Positions 9,811 to 17,905 of a DNA stretch of 64,000 bases are shown piece after piece. The position numbers were made by a program, and so were the translations under genes. The stretch is from contig JAFVBA010000024.1 in NCBI GenBank assembly GCA_017480245.1, forward strand, positions 1 through 64,000. The letters run 5' to 3'. Under the pieces are notes generated by a model. That model was not told where the DNA came from. It saw only the letters and a list, made by a program, of their open reading frames with translations, and searched no databases. Each line of letters begins with the position of its first letter. Within the stretch, counting starts at the first letter, position 1. The stretch is from Bacteroidales bacterium. GTDB lineage: Bacteria; Bacteroidota; Bacteroidia; Bacteroidales; P3.

Positions 9811-11091
9811 ATGAAAATATTAAATTTTAGGAATTTGGCACTTTGCTTTACAGTTGTCTCAACGGCATTGGTGCTTAATTCGTGCGGAGTTGAAGGAGGG
9901 TTGGCAGGATATGACGATATCTATGCTGACGACGAACAAATAGCATTTGAAGAACAGAATTTCACCCGTACGGAAAACAAACAGGTATATCAAGACCCCC
10001 GTTATTCACACTCTCCTAAACAATACAGAGAGCAAATCAATACGGAGGTAGTTCAGGACAGCGTTTTGAGTGAAGATTTTGATATGGACGATTATTACGA
10101 CTACGCTTACACTGCCCGTTTGCATCGTTTCCACGACCCCGCTCCTATTTACGGGTATTACGACGATTATTATACCAATCTGTATTGGTATGACAGAGAC
10201 CCGTTGCTTTGGGGGACAAGTATTTATTACGGTTACAGATGGTGGTGGCCTTCTTATTCATTTGCTTGGGGCTGGGGCTGGAGTCCTTGGCGTCATTACG
10301 GCTGGTACGGCGACTGGTGGGGATGGCATCACGGTTGGTACGGATATGATTGGGCTTGGGGCTGGTATAGCGGACCTCATCACGGACATTGGGCTCACAA
10401 CCCACACTATTACAACTCCCATGACCGCAACTCAGGATTTTACCGTCCTGAACACGAAGGCGGAAGATTGACAAGAACAAACTCTTCTAACAATTCAACA
10501 GGAGCAAGAGGCAATGCAGGATTGTCAAGAAACACTTCCAATCAAACATTCGGCGACAGATACAATCAAAGATTCGGAAACAATAACTTAACAAGAGGAA
10601 ATGCCACAACACTTTCCCGTCAAGGCACAACAACTAACCAAAATAATGTTACAAGACAAACAAACCGTTTGCAAAAACCAGTAACGCGCACAACCAATTC
10701 TACATTAAGCAGAGGTAATGCCTCAACTCAATCCAACGGTTCCGCTCTTAACCGTGGTAACAACACAACTAACCGCAATAATAACTTGAATAACTCTCCT
10801 CAAAGGCGTTCTTACACTCCCCCTGCACAAAGACAGCAGAGAAGTTCAGATAGTTACCGCAGCAACTCCTCTAACCGCAGCACTAATATGAACAGAAATT
10901 CCAACAACAATATGAACCGTTCCCGCAGTCTAAGTACTCCGTCAAGAAGTACGGCAACTCCTTCGCGCAATTCTTCATCTTCCAGAAGTTCTTCCATGTC
11001 TTCCTCCCGTTCTTCTTCCTCTTCAATGGGCAGAAGCGGTGGTTCTTCTTCCAGAGGCGGTTCTTCCTCTCACGGCGGCGGCAGAAGATAA
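9811..11091 (+). CDS. Low-complexity W/Y/G/H-rich then N/S/R-rich lipoprotein
   Basis: A 426-residue lipoprotein: signal sequence, then lipobox LNSCG with the acylated Cys near residue 25. An acidic segment (about 30-100) is followed by an aromatic tract (about 100-210) packed with W, Y, G and H (WGWGWSPWRHYGWYGDWWGW). The tail (about 215-426) is almost only N, S, T, R and G and ends in GGSSSRGG/HGGGRR. The composition suggests a disordered, positively charged surface or periplasmic protein, possibly binding polymer or metal (His/aromatic patches). I do not recognise a named family. The start is supported by an unusually strong Shine-Dalgarno, GAGGAGG at 9797-9803, rare among its neighbours. 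It faces away from proS and is followed after 81 bp by a porin gene in the same direction. Confidence 0.75.
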   Translation: MKILNFRNLALCFTVVSTALVLNSCGVEGGLAGYDDIYADDEQIAFEEQNFTRTENKQVYQDPRYSHSPKQYREQINTEVVQDSVLSEDFDMDDYYDYAYTARLHRFHDPAPIYGYYDDYYTNLYWYDRDPLLWGTSIYYGYRWWWPSYSFAWGWGWSPWRHYGWYGDWWGWHHGWYGYDWAWGWYSGPHHGHWAHNPHYYNSHDRNSGFYRPEHEGGRLTRTNSSNNSTGARGNAGLSRNTSNQTFGDRYNQRFGNNNLTRGNATTLSRQGTTTNQNNVTRQTNRLQKPVTRTTNSTLSRGNASTQSNGSALNRGNNTTNRNNNLNNSPQRRSYTPPAQRQQRSSDSYRSNSSNRSTNMNRNSNNNMNRSRSLSTPSRSTATPSRNSSSSRSSSMSSSRSSSSSMGRSGGSSSRGGSSSHGGGRR

Positions 11092-11172
11092 ATTTTATCT
11101 GACACAAAAAATACTAAAACAGCAAATTTGAAGTTATAACAAGAATAAAAATCATTTAAAAGCTAAATAACA

Positions 11173-12642
11173 ATGAAAAAGATATTGATTTTAGCATTAT
11201 CAGCACTGACTTATATGGGTGCAAATGCGCAAAGCGAAACATTTCCTTTGTATTACAGCCAATACGGTATGAACGGAACAGCCGCATACATAGGCAAAGC
11301 AGGTGCAATAGGAGCTTTAGGCGGCGATATTATGTCCGCACACTACAACCCTGCAGGTTTAGGACTTTACAGAGGCAATGAAATTACTTTCTCCATGGGT
11401 TTGGATGCCACTTCTTCCTCTGCAAATTGGAATGGTATGAAAGCAAAAGACTCTCACCCTGTATTCAATTACGGCAATATGGGAATGGTGTTTGATTTCA
11501 ACAACGGCAGCAAAAATCCTTTCCGCCATGTTCAACTTTCTTTCGGAATCGACAGACTAATGAACTTTAACAACCGCACACAAATAATTAAGGATAACCT
11601 CCCTACGTCATTCGTTTGGGACAATATAGAACAACGCCTTATAGATTCTTACAGCAATGATATTAACGGACTGTTGAGTAACGATTGGGTAAGAAGTGGT
11701 GTTATTGATTATGATTCCGCAACAGGAAATATATCTTCTTACTACGACAACTCCCCATTGCGTCAAATACGTACAGTAAGGGAAAGCGGATATTTGAATG
11801 AATTTTCAATGTCTTTAAGTACTAACTACGAGAATTGGCTTTATTTGGGTGCAACATTAGGTATTCCTTTCGGAGATTATACTTGCAAGACTGCTTTGTC
11901 CGAAGAAGTTTTGGTAAATGGCAATCCGTCGGGTAACCGTTACACATACACAACCGAACAAAGACTTTCCGCTTCGGGAATCAACCTTAAGTTAGGCGCA
12001 ATTGCAAGACCTGCCGAATGGTTGCGTTTAGGCGTTGCAGTACATACTCCTACGTGGTATAGCGTTGATGATGACTTCTTTCAGAATGTAACAGATTTGA
12101 AAAGCTCCGGCGGTTGGTTCAATACCTTTGAGTATAATATGCAGTCCCCTTGGAGATTTATGGGCAGTATTGCGTTTATCTTAGGCAAATCTACCGATAA
12201 GGTTCAGGGAACGATAAGTGCAGATTACGAATATGCAAATTACAGCAATATGTCAATGACATTTGACGAGAATCCTTGGCTGGAAAACACATTGAACACA
12301 AGTATTGAGAATGCATTCGGTTCTGCAAGTACTATACGCTTAGGCGGAGAATTGAAATACGGTGCTTTGCGCGGCAGATTGGGCTATGCATATTTCGGAA
12401 ACCCGTATGAAAGCAAAGATAGAAACAATGCAGGTTGGAATTATATAACTTGCGGCGTAGGTTACAAAGGAAAGATATTCAGTTTCGATATTGCGTACGC
12501 TTACGGCAAATGTTCAGACAACAAATACTACTCTTATGATGTCTATGACTTAACCGACCAAACTTGGTATGCAGATAACAACCCTGCAAAGATAGATACA
12601 AAGAAACATTTGATACAAGCAACTTTCGGAATTAGATTCTAA
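11173..12642 (+). CDS. FadL/OmpP1-family outer-membrane transport protein
   Basis: A 489-residue protein with a signal peptide (cleavage after GANAQ, about residue 20). The N-terminal motif GALGGDIMSAHYNPAGLG is characteristic of the FadL/OmpP1/TodX superfamily. The rest alternates short polar turns with amphipathic strands and ends in IQATFGIRF, a beta-barrel-type terminal Phe. Such barrels pass hydrophobic small molecules across the outer membrane; Bacteroidetes members have no assigned substrate. It may be cotranscribed with the lipoprotein upstream. A terminator follows at 12690-12729. Confidence 0.85.
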   Translation: MKKILILALSALTYMGANAQSETFPLYYSQYGMNGTAAYIGKAGAIGALGGDIMSAHYNPAGLGLYRGNEITFSMGLDATSSSANWNGMKAKDSHPVFNYGNMGMVFDFNNGSKNPFRHVQLSFGIDRLMNFNNRTQIIKDNLPTSFVWDNIEQRLIDSYSNDINGLLSNDWVRSGVIDYDSATGNISSYYDNSPLRQIRTVRESGYLNEFSMSLSTNYENWLYLGATLGIPFGDYTCKTALSEEVLVNGNPSGNRYTYTTEQRLSASGINLKLGAIARPAEWLRLGVAVHTPTWYSVDDDFFQNVTDLKSSGGWFNTFEYNMQSPWRFMGSIAFILGKSTDKVQGTISADYEYANYSNMSMTFDENPWLENTLNTSIENAFGSASTIRLGGELKYGALRGRLGYAYFGNPYESKDRNNAGWNYITCGVGYKGKIFSFDIAYAYGKCSDNKYYSYDVYDLTDQTWYADNNPAKIDTKKHLIQATFGIRF

Positions 12643-12689
12643 GCAAATCAAAACTAAACGAACTGTATCTGCAAGTTTAACATAAACAA

Positions 12690-12729
12690 AATAAAGTGCG
12701 CAATTAATCTACTAATTACGCACTTTATT
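12690..12729. terminator. Bidirectional terminator between convergent genes
   Basis: The arms AATAAAGTGCGCAATTA (12690-12706) and TAATTACGCACTTTATT (12713-12729) pair with one mismatch around a 6-nt loop and have A/T tracts on both sides. It lies between the rightward porin gene and the leftward fucosidase gene. Confidence 0.8.
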
Positions 12730-12745
12730 TTATTATTATCAAATA

Positions 12746-14470
12746 TTATTTTTTCAAATAGTCTTCTAAGCGGAATACATAGGCATATTTGCTTTTTACA
12801 TCTGCCATTGTCAAGGCGGATAAGTCAATTGTAAGAATTTCGTTCTTATATTTCCAAGGCAAATCGATGTTTTCACTTCCCAAAAGTGTAATTTTCATAT
12901 CTTTGTTTGGCTTTTCATCCAAAAATACAGACAATTGCTTTTCCAAATCCTGCGTTTCAATGATATAAAGATTATTATTGTTGGTTGTATAAAACTTGGT
13001 AGGTTGCCTCCACGTTACTTTACCTTTCCAATCCTTATCACCTTTGAATGCAAACGTTTTTTTGTCATTGTCTTTTGCTAAAAAACTTAAATGAGCATCA
13101 ATATCTACTTCCTTATAATTGATATTGATTGAGTAAGTCTTATCTTTTTTGAAATCATAAGTAAATTCCAAAACACTATCTTTGGTTGCCTTGCCGTAAT
13201 ATGTCTGTTTGCCGCTTTCTGATATGTAAATCTCGGCTTCATCATCGACATCAAGACTAAAAGTCAATGATTCGTCTTCTTTAGGTATGTAAGTATTAGT
13301 CCAAGATATAGAAAAATTATCTTCACTGCAGTTTTTAACAGGAGCATTGCGCACCCAATCAAAATAAAGAGTCTTGCTATACAAATAATCTTCCTTCTCT
13401 GTAAAATCATTGGACTTGTACCACGGTTTGCTTCCGTAGATAGCTTCGCCGTTAGTGGAAAGCCAATCGCCAAGTTGCAACAGACGTTCCTGTTGTATCA
13501 ACGGGATTTGTCCGTCTGCGCTTGGAGCGACATTTAACATCAATCCGCCGCCCATACTTACCAACTGAACAAAATGTTTTATCAAATCCTCTGCCGAAAG
13601 ATAGTCTTCCAAAGGAGAAATTCTGTTCAAACCGAAACTTCTTGCCAAACTTCTGCATTCACTCCACGGATGGTCTTTTACATTTATGCCTGCAGAATAT
13701 TCAGGAGTTAGAAAACCGAAAGGATTGCCGTTACCCCAACGGTTATTGACAATTACCTCATCTTTTCCTACCTTATCGGTAAGATATTTTACCATCTCCT
13801 CACTACGTAATGTCTTGTAATCAAAATCCCAATCCCCGTCAGCAAAGACAAGTGAGGGCTTATACATATCAACTAACTCTTTGAACTGCGGAAGTAAATA
13901 TTTATCAACATATTTTTCTATTCCTGCAGTGTCAAATGTCCATCTATAAATAGGATTGTCCCATTCCATCAAAGAATAATACAATCCGAAGCGGATATTA
14001 TGCGAATTGCAGGCAGTTTTAAGTTCTTTAAGGAAATCGCGGTGCGAAGGAGCAAACATAGAATTCTTATTTGTCGTCTTGGTGTCCCACAAACAAAAGC
14101 CGTCATGGTGTTTTGAAGAAAATACTATGTAACCTGCGCCCGACCTTTTGAATAAATCAACCCATTGATTTGCGTTGAAAAGTTCTGCTTTGAAGTATTT
14201 GGTGAAATCAAAGTAAGAAAAATTCTCTCCATATACACGTTTAACGAAGTTTTGCCGCAAAGTGTCATTGGTAACAAAGCCTTTGTAAAACCATTCTGCA
14301 TATTGCTCACGGTCGGAGTAGGACGGAACGCTGTAAAGTCCGTAATGAATCATTATTCCTAACTTAACGCTGTCAAACCACTGCGGAAAACTCTGCTGTT
14401 GTTGCGCCTTAACGGTATTATTTGCCAACAAAACGAACGCAAATAATATTATACAAAAATATTTTTTCAT
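12746..14470 (-). CDS. Secreted alpha-L-fucosidase, GH29
   Basis: A 574-residue enzyme with a signal peptide (cleavage near residue 22, VKAQ/QQQ). The GH29 barrel (about 28-360) shows the opening WFDSVKLGIMIHYGLYSVPSY, the substrate-binding HHDGFCLWDT, and VFADGDWDF with the expected nucleophile Asp near residue 209. A beta-rich C-terminal region (about 370-574) follows. It removes terminal alpha-L-fucose from glycans, probably in the periplasm or at the surface; linkage preference cannot be read. A -7 element TATCTTTG at 14507-14500 supports its own promoter. With the GH2 enzyme and FucP-type transporters in the window it fits host-glycan or plant-glycan use. Confidence 0.92.
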   Translation of the reverse strand: MKKYFCIILFAFVLLANNTVKAQQQQSFPQWFDSVKLGIMIHYGLYSVPSYSDREQYAEWFYKGFVTNDTLRQNFVKRVYGENFSYFDFTKYFKAELFNANQWVDLFKRSGAGYIVFSSKHHDGFCLWDTKTTNKNSMFAPSHRDFLKELKTACNSHNIRFGLYYSLMEWDNPIYRWTFDTAGIEKYVDKYLLPQFKELVDMYKPSLVFADGDWDFDYKTLRSEEMVKYLTDKVGKDEVIVNNRWGNGNPFGFLTPEYSAGINVKDHPWSECRSLARSFGLNRISPLEDYLSAEDLIKHFVQLVSMGGGLMLNVAPSADGQIPLIQQERLLQLGDWLSTNGEAIYGSKPWYKSNDFTEKEDYLYSKTLYFDWVRNAPVKNCSEDNFSISWTNTYIPKEDESLTFSLDVDDEAEIYISESGKQTYYGKATKDSVLEFTYDFKKDKTYSININYKEVDIDAHLSFLAKDNDKKTFAFKGDKDWKGKVTWRQPTKFYTTNNNNLYIIETQDLEKQLSVFLDEKPNKDMKITLLGSENIDLPWKYKNEILTIDLSALTMADVKSKYAYVFRLEDYLKK

Positions 14471-14499
14471 CTTATCGGTTTATTATTGATTTCTGCCTG

Positions 14500-14507
14500 C
14501 AAAGATA
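14500..14507 (-). promoter_or_regulatory. -7 promoter element of the GH29 gene
   Basis: TATCTTTG read leftward matches TAnnTTTG, 30 bp upstream of the fucosidase start codon. Confidence 0.55.
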
Positions 14508-14540
14508 GTCAAATTTGAACAAAATCTGCAAAAGCAAAAA

Positions 14541-14574
14541 TAAAAAACAACGTAAGAGCAATTCTTACGCTGTT
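14541..14574 (-). terminator. Rho-independent terminator after the 117-residue gene
   Basis: Read leftward, ACAGCGTAAGA pairs with TCTTACGTTGT around a short loop and is followed by a T-rich run. It separates the small secreted-protein gene from the fucosidase gene. Confidence 0.75.
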
Positions 14575-14595
14575 TGTCTATAAAACTAAATTGGT

Positions 14596-14949
14596 TTATC
14601 TTTTCGGAACGTAAGTTTTCTTTGTCTTGTTATTGGTATTGTAATACTGTCCGCCACGGGGACCTGTCTTTATTTGACGACCTGCTCCGTAATTATATGC
14701 ATCTAAAGAGTAGTCTTTTGCACGCGAACCTTTCTTTCCTGTATAAAAGTTGCTATTCCCTTTTGTAGAATAGTTATCGTAGCTAATATTATTCCTCTTT
14801 GTTCGGTTATGAGGTTGTACATAAGTACCGTTACTTTTATAATACCCTTTCACTTTCGTAGTTTGAGAATTAGTATAACCCCAAGACTGCGCTTTAACAA
14901 CATTGCCGAATAATACAACCGCAAATAATATTAATATATACTTTTTCAT
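14596..14949 (-). CDS. Small secreted basic protein with GPRGGxYY motif
   Basis: A 117-residue protein with a signal peptide (cleavage after VVKAQ, about residue 21) and a mature part rich in K, N, Y, G and T. The C-terminus carries TGPRGGQYYNTNNKTKKTY, a short motif found at the ends of many small or modular bacterial and viral proteins (the basic adaptor-like 'TGPRGGxYYxxxxGxKxYV' tail). No catalytic signature is visible. It lies 13 bp downstream of the 369-residue gene and is probably cotranscribed with it. Its signal peptide resembles that of the neighbouring fucosidase. Confidence 0.65.
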   Translation of the reverse strand: MKKYILILFAVVLFGNVVKAQSWGYTNSQTTKVKGYYKSNGTYVQPHNRTKRNNISYDNYSTKGNSNFYTGKKGSRAKDYSLDAYNYGAGRQIKTGPRGGQYYNTNNKTKKTYVPKR

Positions 14950-14962
14950 CTTTAATTACTAT

Positions 14963-16072
14963 TTAATTTAAAGAAATATTTAAGAATTTCCATGGACTGT
15001 TAATATCTTCTTCTATAATATCAATAGTTTTAGCATTTTGCGATAGAGCATCAAAGATTAAAGCAAAATACAAAACTTCGCCTTTATAAGAGAATATTGT
15101 TTTTTGAGGAGTAATCTTTATTCCTTCTACTCTTTTTAATATTAATTGTTTCCCTGTTTCCTTTTCTATTAATTTTGTCATACTATTAATGCTACACCAA
15201 CCTTCAGCGTCGAAATTATTTACATATTCAAATTCAACTCTCGTCTCAGATTTTGATTGCAATATTCGTGTTATTTTACATAACGAGTTAGCAACAGGTG
15301 TAGTATAAGATGGTCTGTTAGTGCGTTTAGAAAAATTTGTATAATTAACCCCTTTGAAGGTATGTATTTCTCCTTGAAATGGTATGACTTGTTGAAATTT
15401 GCTCATATCTTCTTTTTGTTTAATTCGTCTATTACATTCATTAATTATATCATCAATTACCTTATCATAGCCAAAATTATATGTAGTGTTTAGCCTTGCG
15501 CATTCTGAAAAATAATCTTTAGCCTCTGAATAACGTTCTTGATTAAATCTTTGTATTCCTTGTTGCCAATCACATTTTATTCTACAATCAACAATTACAT
15601 CATTAATTGCTTTATCATAACCAAAACTATAGGTTGAATTTATTTTGTTACATTCTGAAAAATATTCTTTTGCTTCTAAATAATTTTCTTGATTATACTT
15701 TTGTACTCCTTGTTGCCAATAATATTCTAATTCTTTAAATTTCTTTTGATTCAATTTCATGTTTTGACATGCTTGTATATTTTTTTCAATTATGCTCTTA
15801 TCTATAAAATTCCACCTATTATTTAAATTTTTACAATTTTCAAAGTTCCACTCTGCCATATCATAATTTTGGTTATTATAATAAGCCATAGCTTTTTCAT
15901 AATAGTCTTCAAATCTATATAGATTTTGATTATAAGCTTGAGTTGCCTCAGCATAAACTCTATATACTTCATCATATGATATAGGGTGAAATTCTGTATG
16001 AACTCTTATTTGGCATATAGAACTAACGTTCATCGACAATAAGATACTTCCCAAAATTATTAGTTTTTTCAT
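14963..16072 (-). CDS. Secreted TPR-like repeat protein
   Basis: A 369-residue protein with a signal peptide (about residues 1-21). Residues about 35-215 hold helical tandem repeats. Two copies of the unit YWQQGVQKYNQENYLEAKEY / DWQQGIQRFNQERYSEAKDY, about 46 residues apart and each followed by FSEC, are clear TPR-type helices. Cys residues recur at equivalent repeat positions. The C-terminal part (about 230-369) is a beta-rich domain of unknown type. TPR regions mediate protein-protein contacts, here probably in the periplasm. TAATTTTG at 16143-16136 gives a plausible promoter. The function is not known. Confidence 0.7.
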   Translation of the reverse strand: MKKLIILGSILLSMNVSSICQIRVHTEFHPISYDEVYRVYAEATQAYNQNLYRFEDYYEKAMAYYNNQNYDMAEWNFENCKNLNNRWNFIDKSIIEKNIQACQNMKLNQKKFKELEYYWQQGVQKYNQENYLEAKEYFSECNKINSTYSFGYDKAINDVIVDCRIKCDWQQGIQRFNQERYSEAKDYFSECARLNTTYNFGYDKVIDDIINECNRRIKQKEDMSKFQQVIPFQGEIHTFKGVNYTNFSKRTNRPSYTTPVANSLCKITRILQSKSETRVEFEYVNNFDAEGWCSINSMTKLIEKETGKQLILKRVEGIKITPQKTIFSYKGEVLYFALIFDALSQNAKTIDIIEEDINSPWKFLNISLN

Positions 16073-16218
16073 TACTTACAATTATTTTTTTATTTTCTCC
16101 TACGTCCTTTAAAGCGATTCGGTTTTTCTGTTTTGCAAAATTACGAATAAGGTATTTATTATTTATAAAAACCTTATTGAATAAATTTCAACAAATTGTT
16201 GAATAATTTTCTACAAAA

Positions 16219-16434
16219 TCAATCTTCTTTCTGCTCAAAAACGTCTTCGGAAAGTTCTTTGAAGAAATCATAATTCAAAATTGTACAAATCTTTTTCAAA
16301 AGTTCGGTGTCAATAGTGCTGCGTCTGTAAATGTAATATACATTTGAACGTTCGCAATGAATATTGTCGGCGAGCCAAGATGCACTTCTGCCTTGTTCGT
16401 CCATAACTTGTTTGATACGTTTGCCTATATGCAT
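16219..16434 (-). CDS. Small XRE-type helix-turn-helix protein (paralogue A)
   Basis: A 71-residue protein starting MHIGKRIKQVMDEQG and nearly all HTH: helices about 3-14, 19-26 (SASWLADNI) and 30-37 (SNVYYIYR), then a conserved tail DTELLKKICTILNYDFF. It is paralogous to the products at 23191-23391 and 46798-47028, which share MHIG at the start, LLKRIS and FFxD(L/I)S near the end, but differ in the recognition-helix region. Such proteins are DNA-binding, or occasionally RNA-associated, regulators. It is transcribed from a promoter near 16718 through a structured RNA of about 210 nt that ends 65 nt before the start codon. Confidence 0.8.
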   Translation of the reverse strand: MHIGKRIKQVMDEQGRSASWLADNIHCERSNVYYIYRRSTIDTELLKKICTILNYDFFKELSEDVFEQKED

Positions 16435-16499
16435 TATATAAACTATGTTTGCGTGCTGTCAGTTCCTTTCAACACTTGATTATTTATTAAAACAGAAAA

Positions 16500-16711
16500 C
16501 GTGGAACTGAAAATTCTTACATCCTTCCTGAAGGGGCCTGAGAATACCCATAATAGCAGATATAATAAAAGTAGATCCACGCAACAGCGTTGAAACCTAC
16601 TATAATATTCGCTATTAAATTGAAAAGGTTCTCAGGCTTTTCAGGCAAATATTAAGAATAACGTTTCTTAATTCTTTGCGTAACAAAAGGGGCAATACCC
16701 TTTTGTGCAAT
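16500..16711 (-). ncRNA. Pseudoknotted structured RNA (copy A), leader of XRE paralogue
   Basis: In the leftward RNA: a 5' hairpin ACAAAAGGG/CCCTTTTGT (16706-16683). Next comes a long stem of three parts: ATTCTTA/TAAGAAT, CCTGAA/TTCAGG and CCTGAGAA/TTCTCAGG (16636-16629 with 16544-16537). The stem encloses AGTAG/CTACT with a small CAAC/GTTG hairpin. The segment CGTGGA (16581-16576) inside the stem is complementary to TCCACG (16505-16500) outside it, giving an H-type pseudoknot followed by a U-rich run. Copies at 34331-34562 and 47087-47297 keep these pairings with compensatory changes (AGCAGA/TCTGTT and GAAGAA/TTCTTC replace CCTGAA/TTCAGG). I cannot assign it to a named RNA family. Confidence 0.7.
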
Positions 16712-16717
16712 TGCCTG

Positions 16718-16725
16718 CAAAAGTA
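16718..16725 (-). promoter_or_regulatory. -7 promoter element of RNA copy A / XRE gene
   Basis: TACTTTTG read leftward matches TAnnTTTG and sits directly upstream of the 5' hairpin of the structured RNA. It implies transcription through the RNA into the XRE gene. Confidence 0.6.
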
Positions 16726-16767
16726 CAAAAGTTTTCTTAATTATGAGAATTATTAAATAATAATTTG

Positions 16768-16848
16768 TAAATTTGCAAATGCAAGTTTAAGGTTTAGGGT
16801 TTAATGTTTAAAGTGCAAAGTGTGGCTCTGAACTTTAAACTCTAAACC
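16768..16848 (+). promoter_or_regulatory. galM promoter and inverted-repeat leader
   Basis: TAAATTTG at 16768-16775 fits the -7 consensus. The leader then holds an inverted repeat: GGTTTAGGGTTTAATG (from 16791), continuing into TTTAAAGT, against ACTTTAAACTCTAAACC (16832-16848). A further ACTTTAAACTCC runs to the galM start. The hairpin's 3' flank abuts the ATG, so it could affect translation. This is inferred from base pairing only. Confidence 0.45.
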
Positions 16849-16865
16849 ATAAACTTTAAACTCCT

Positions 16866-17891
16866 ATGGAAAAAGAAATAAAAACTTTTGAACTGAAAAA
16901 CTCTTCGCAGGCGGGTGTTGTGCTTTGCAATATCGGGGCAGGAATTACCTCAATTGTTGTCCCCGACCGTGAAGGCAATATGGCGGATGTCGTTTTGGGT
17001 TACAAGAATCTTAAAGATTATTTCGGCGACGGGGCGTGTATGGGTAAAACTCCGGGACGTTATGCCAACAGAATAGCAAAAGGTTTTTTGAAAATAGACG
17101 GAAAAGAATATCATCTGCCGATTAACAACGGCGAAAACCATCTTCACGGCGGTAATAACGGATTTGCCAATCGGATTTGGGAAAGTGAGCAAGAGGGGAA
17201 CATAGTTACGTTCAGATATTTCTCAAAAGACGGTGAGGAAAACTACCCCGGCAATCTTGAAGCAACAGTTGTTTATTCTTGGAGCGAAGATAACGAACTT
17301 ACAATGGAGTTTTCTGCTCTCAGTGATGCTCCTACGGTTTGCAATCTGACCAATCATTCTTATTTTAATTTGAAAGGAGAAAATCAAGGCAATATTCTTG
17401 ACCACAAATTGAAACTTTATGCCACCAAATACTTACCTACCGACAACGGATTGATACCAACAGGTGAGATTATGTCGGTTAAAGACACTCCGATGGATTT
17501 TACTCAAGGCAAATTGTTAGGCGAGGATATTAACAAGGATTTTGACGCCCTTAATTTCGGCAAAGGTTACGACAATTGTTGGATATTGGATAATAACACA
17601 ACGTTTGACAAATCCAATATTGTTTTTCCTGCGGCGGAGTTGTCATGTGATAAGACGGGCAGGAAACTTGATGTTTATACTTCTTCTTGCGGTATTCAGG
17701 TTTATACAGGTAATTGGCTTAAAGGTTCTCCTGAGGGTAAGCAAGGCAGGAATTATCAGGATTATGACGGAGTCGCGTTAGAGTGTCAGTCGCTTCCCGA
17801 TTCTCCAAACAAAAGTAATTTTCCTAATGTGATACTCCGTCCTAATGAAGAGTACAGAAATATTATCAAATTCAAATTTTCAACCTTTTAA
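16866..17891 (+). CDS. galM: Aldose 1-epimerase (mutarotase)
   Basis: The 341-residue cytosolic enzyme interconverts alpha and beta anomers of galactose/glucose, feeding the Leloir pathway. Family signatures are GKTPGRYANRIAKG near residue 60, the catalytic His164 in NLTNHSYFNL and the catalytic Glu306 in GVALECQSLPDSPN. The length is normal and there is no signal peptide, although many Bacteroidetes homologues are exported. It is 14 bp upstream of a sugar MFS transporter gene, so uptake and mutarotation are probably co-expressed. galK lies about 26 kb away in another operon. Confidence 0.95.
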   Translation: MEKEIKTFELKNSSQAGVVLCNIGAGITSIVVPDREGNMADVVLGYKNLKDYFGDGACMGKTPGRYANRIAKGFLKIDGKEYHLPINNGENHLHGGNNGFANRIWESEQEGNIVTFRYFSKDGEENYPGNLEATVVYSWSEDNELTMEFSALSDAPTVCNLTNHSYFNLKGENQGNILDHKLKLYATKYLPTDNGLIPTGEIMSVKDTPMDFTQGKLLGEDINKDFDALNFGKGYDNCWILDNNTTFDKSNIVFPAAELSCDKTGRKLDVYTSSCGIQVYTGNWLKGSPEGKQGRNYQDYDGVALECQSLPDSPNKSNFPNVILRPNEEYRNIIKFKFSTF

Positions 17892-17905
17892 ATCATCATT
17901 CGTTT

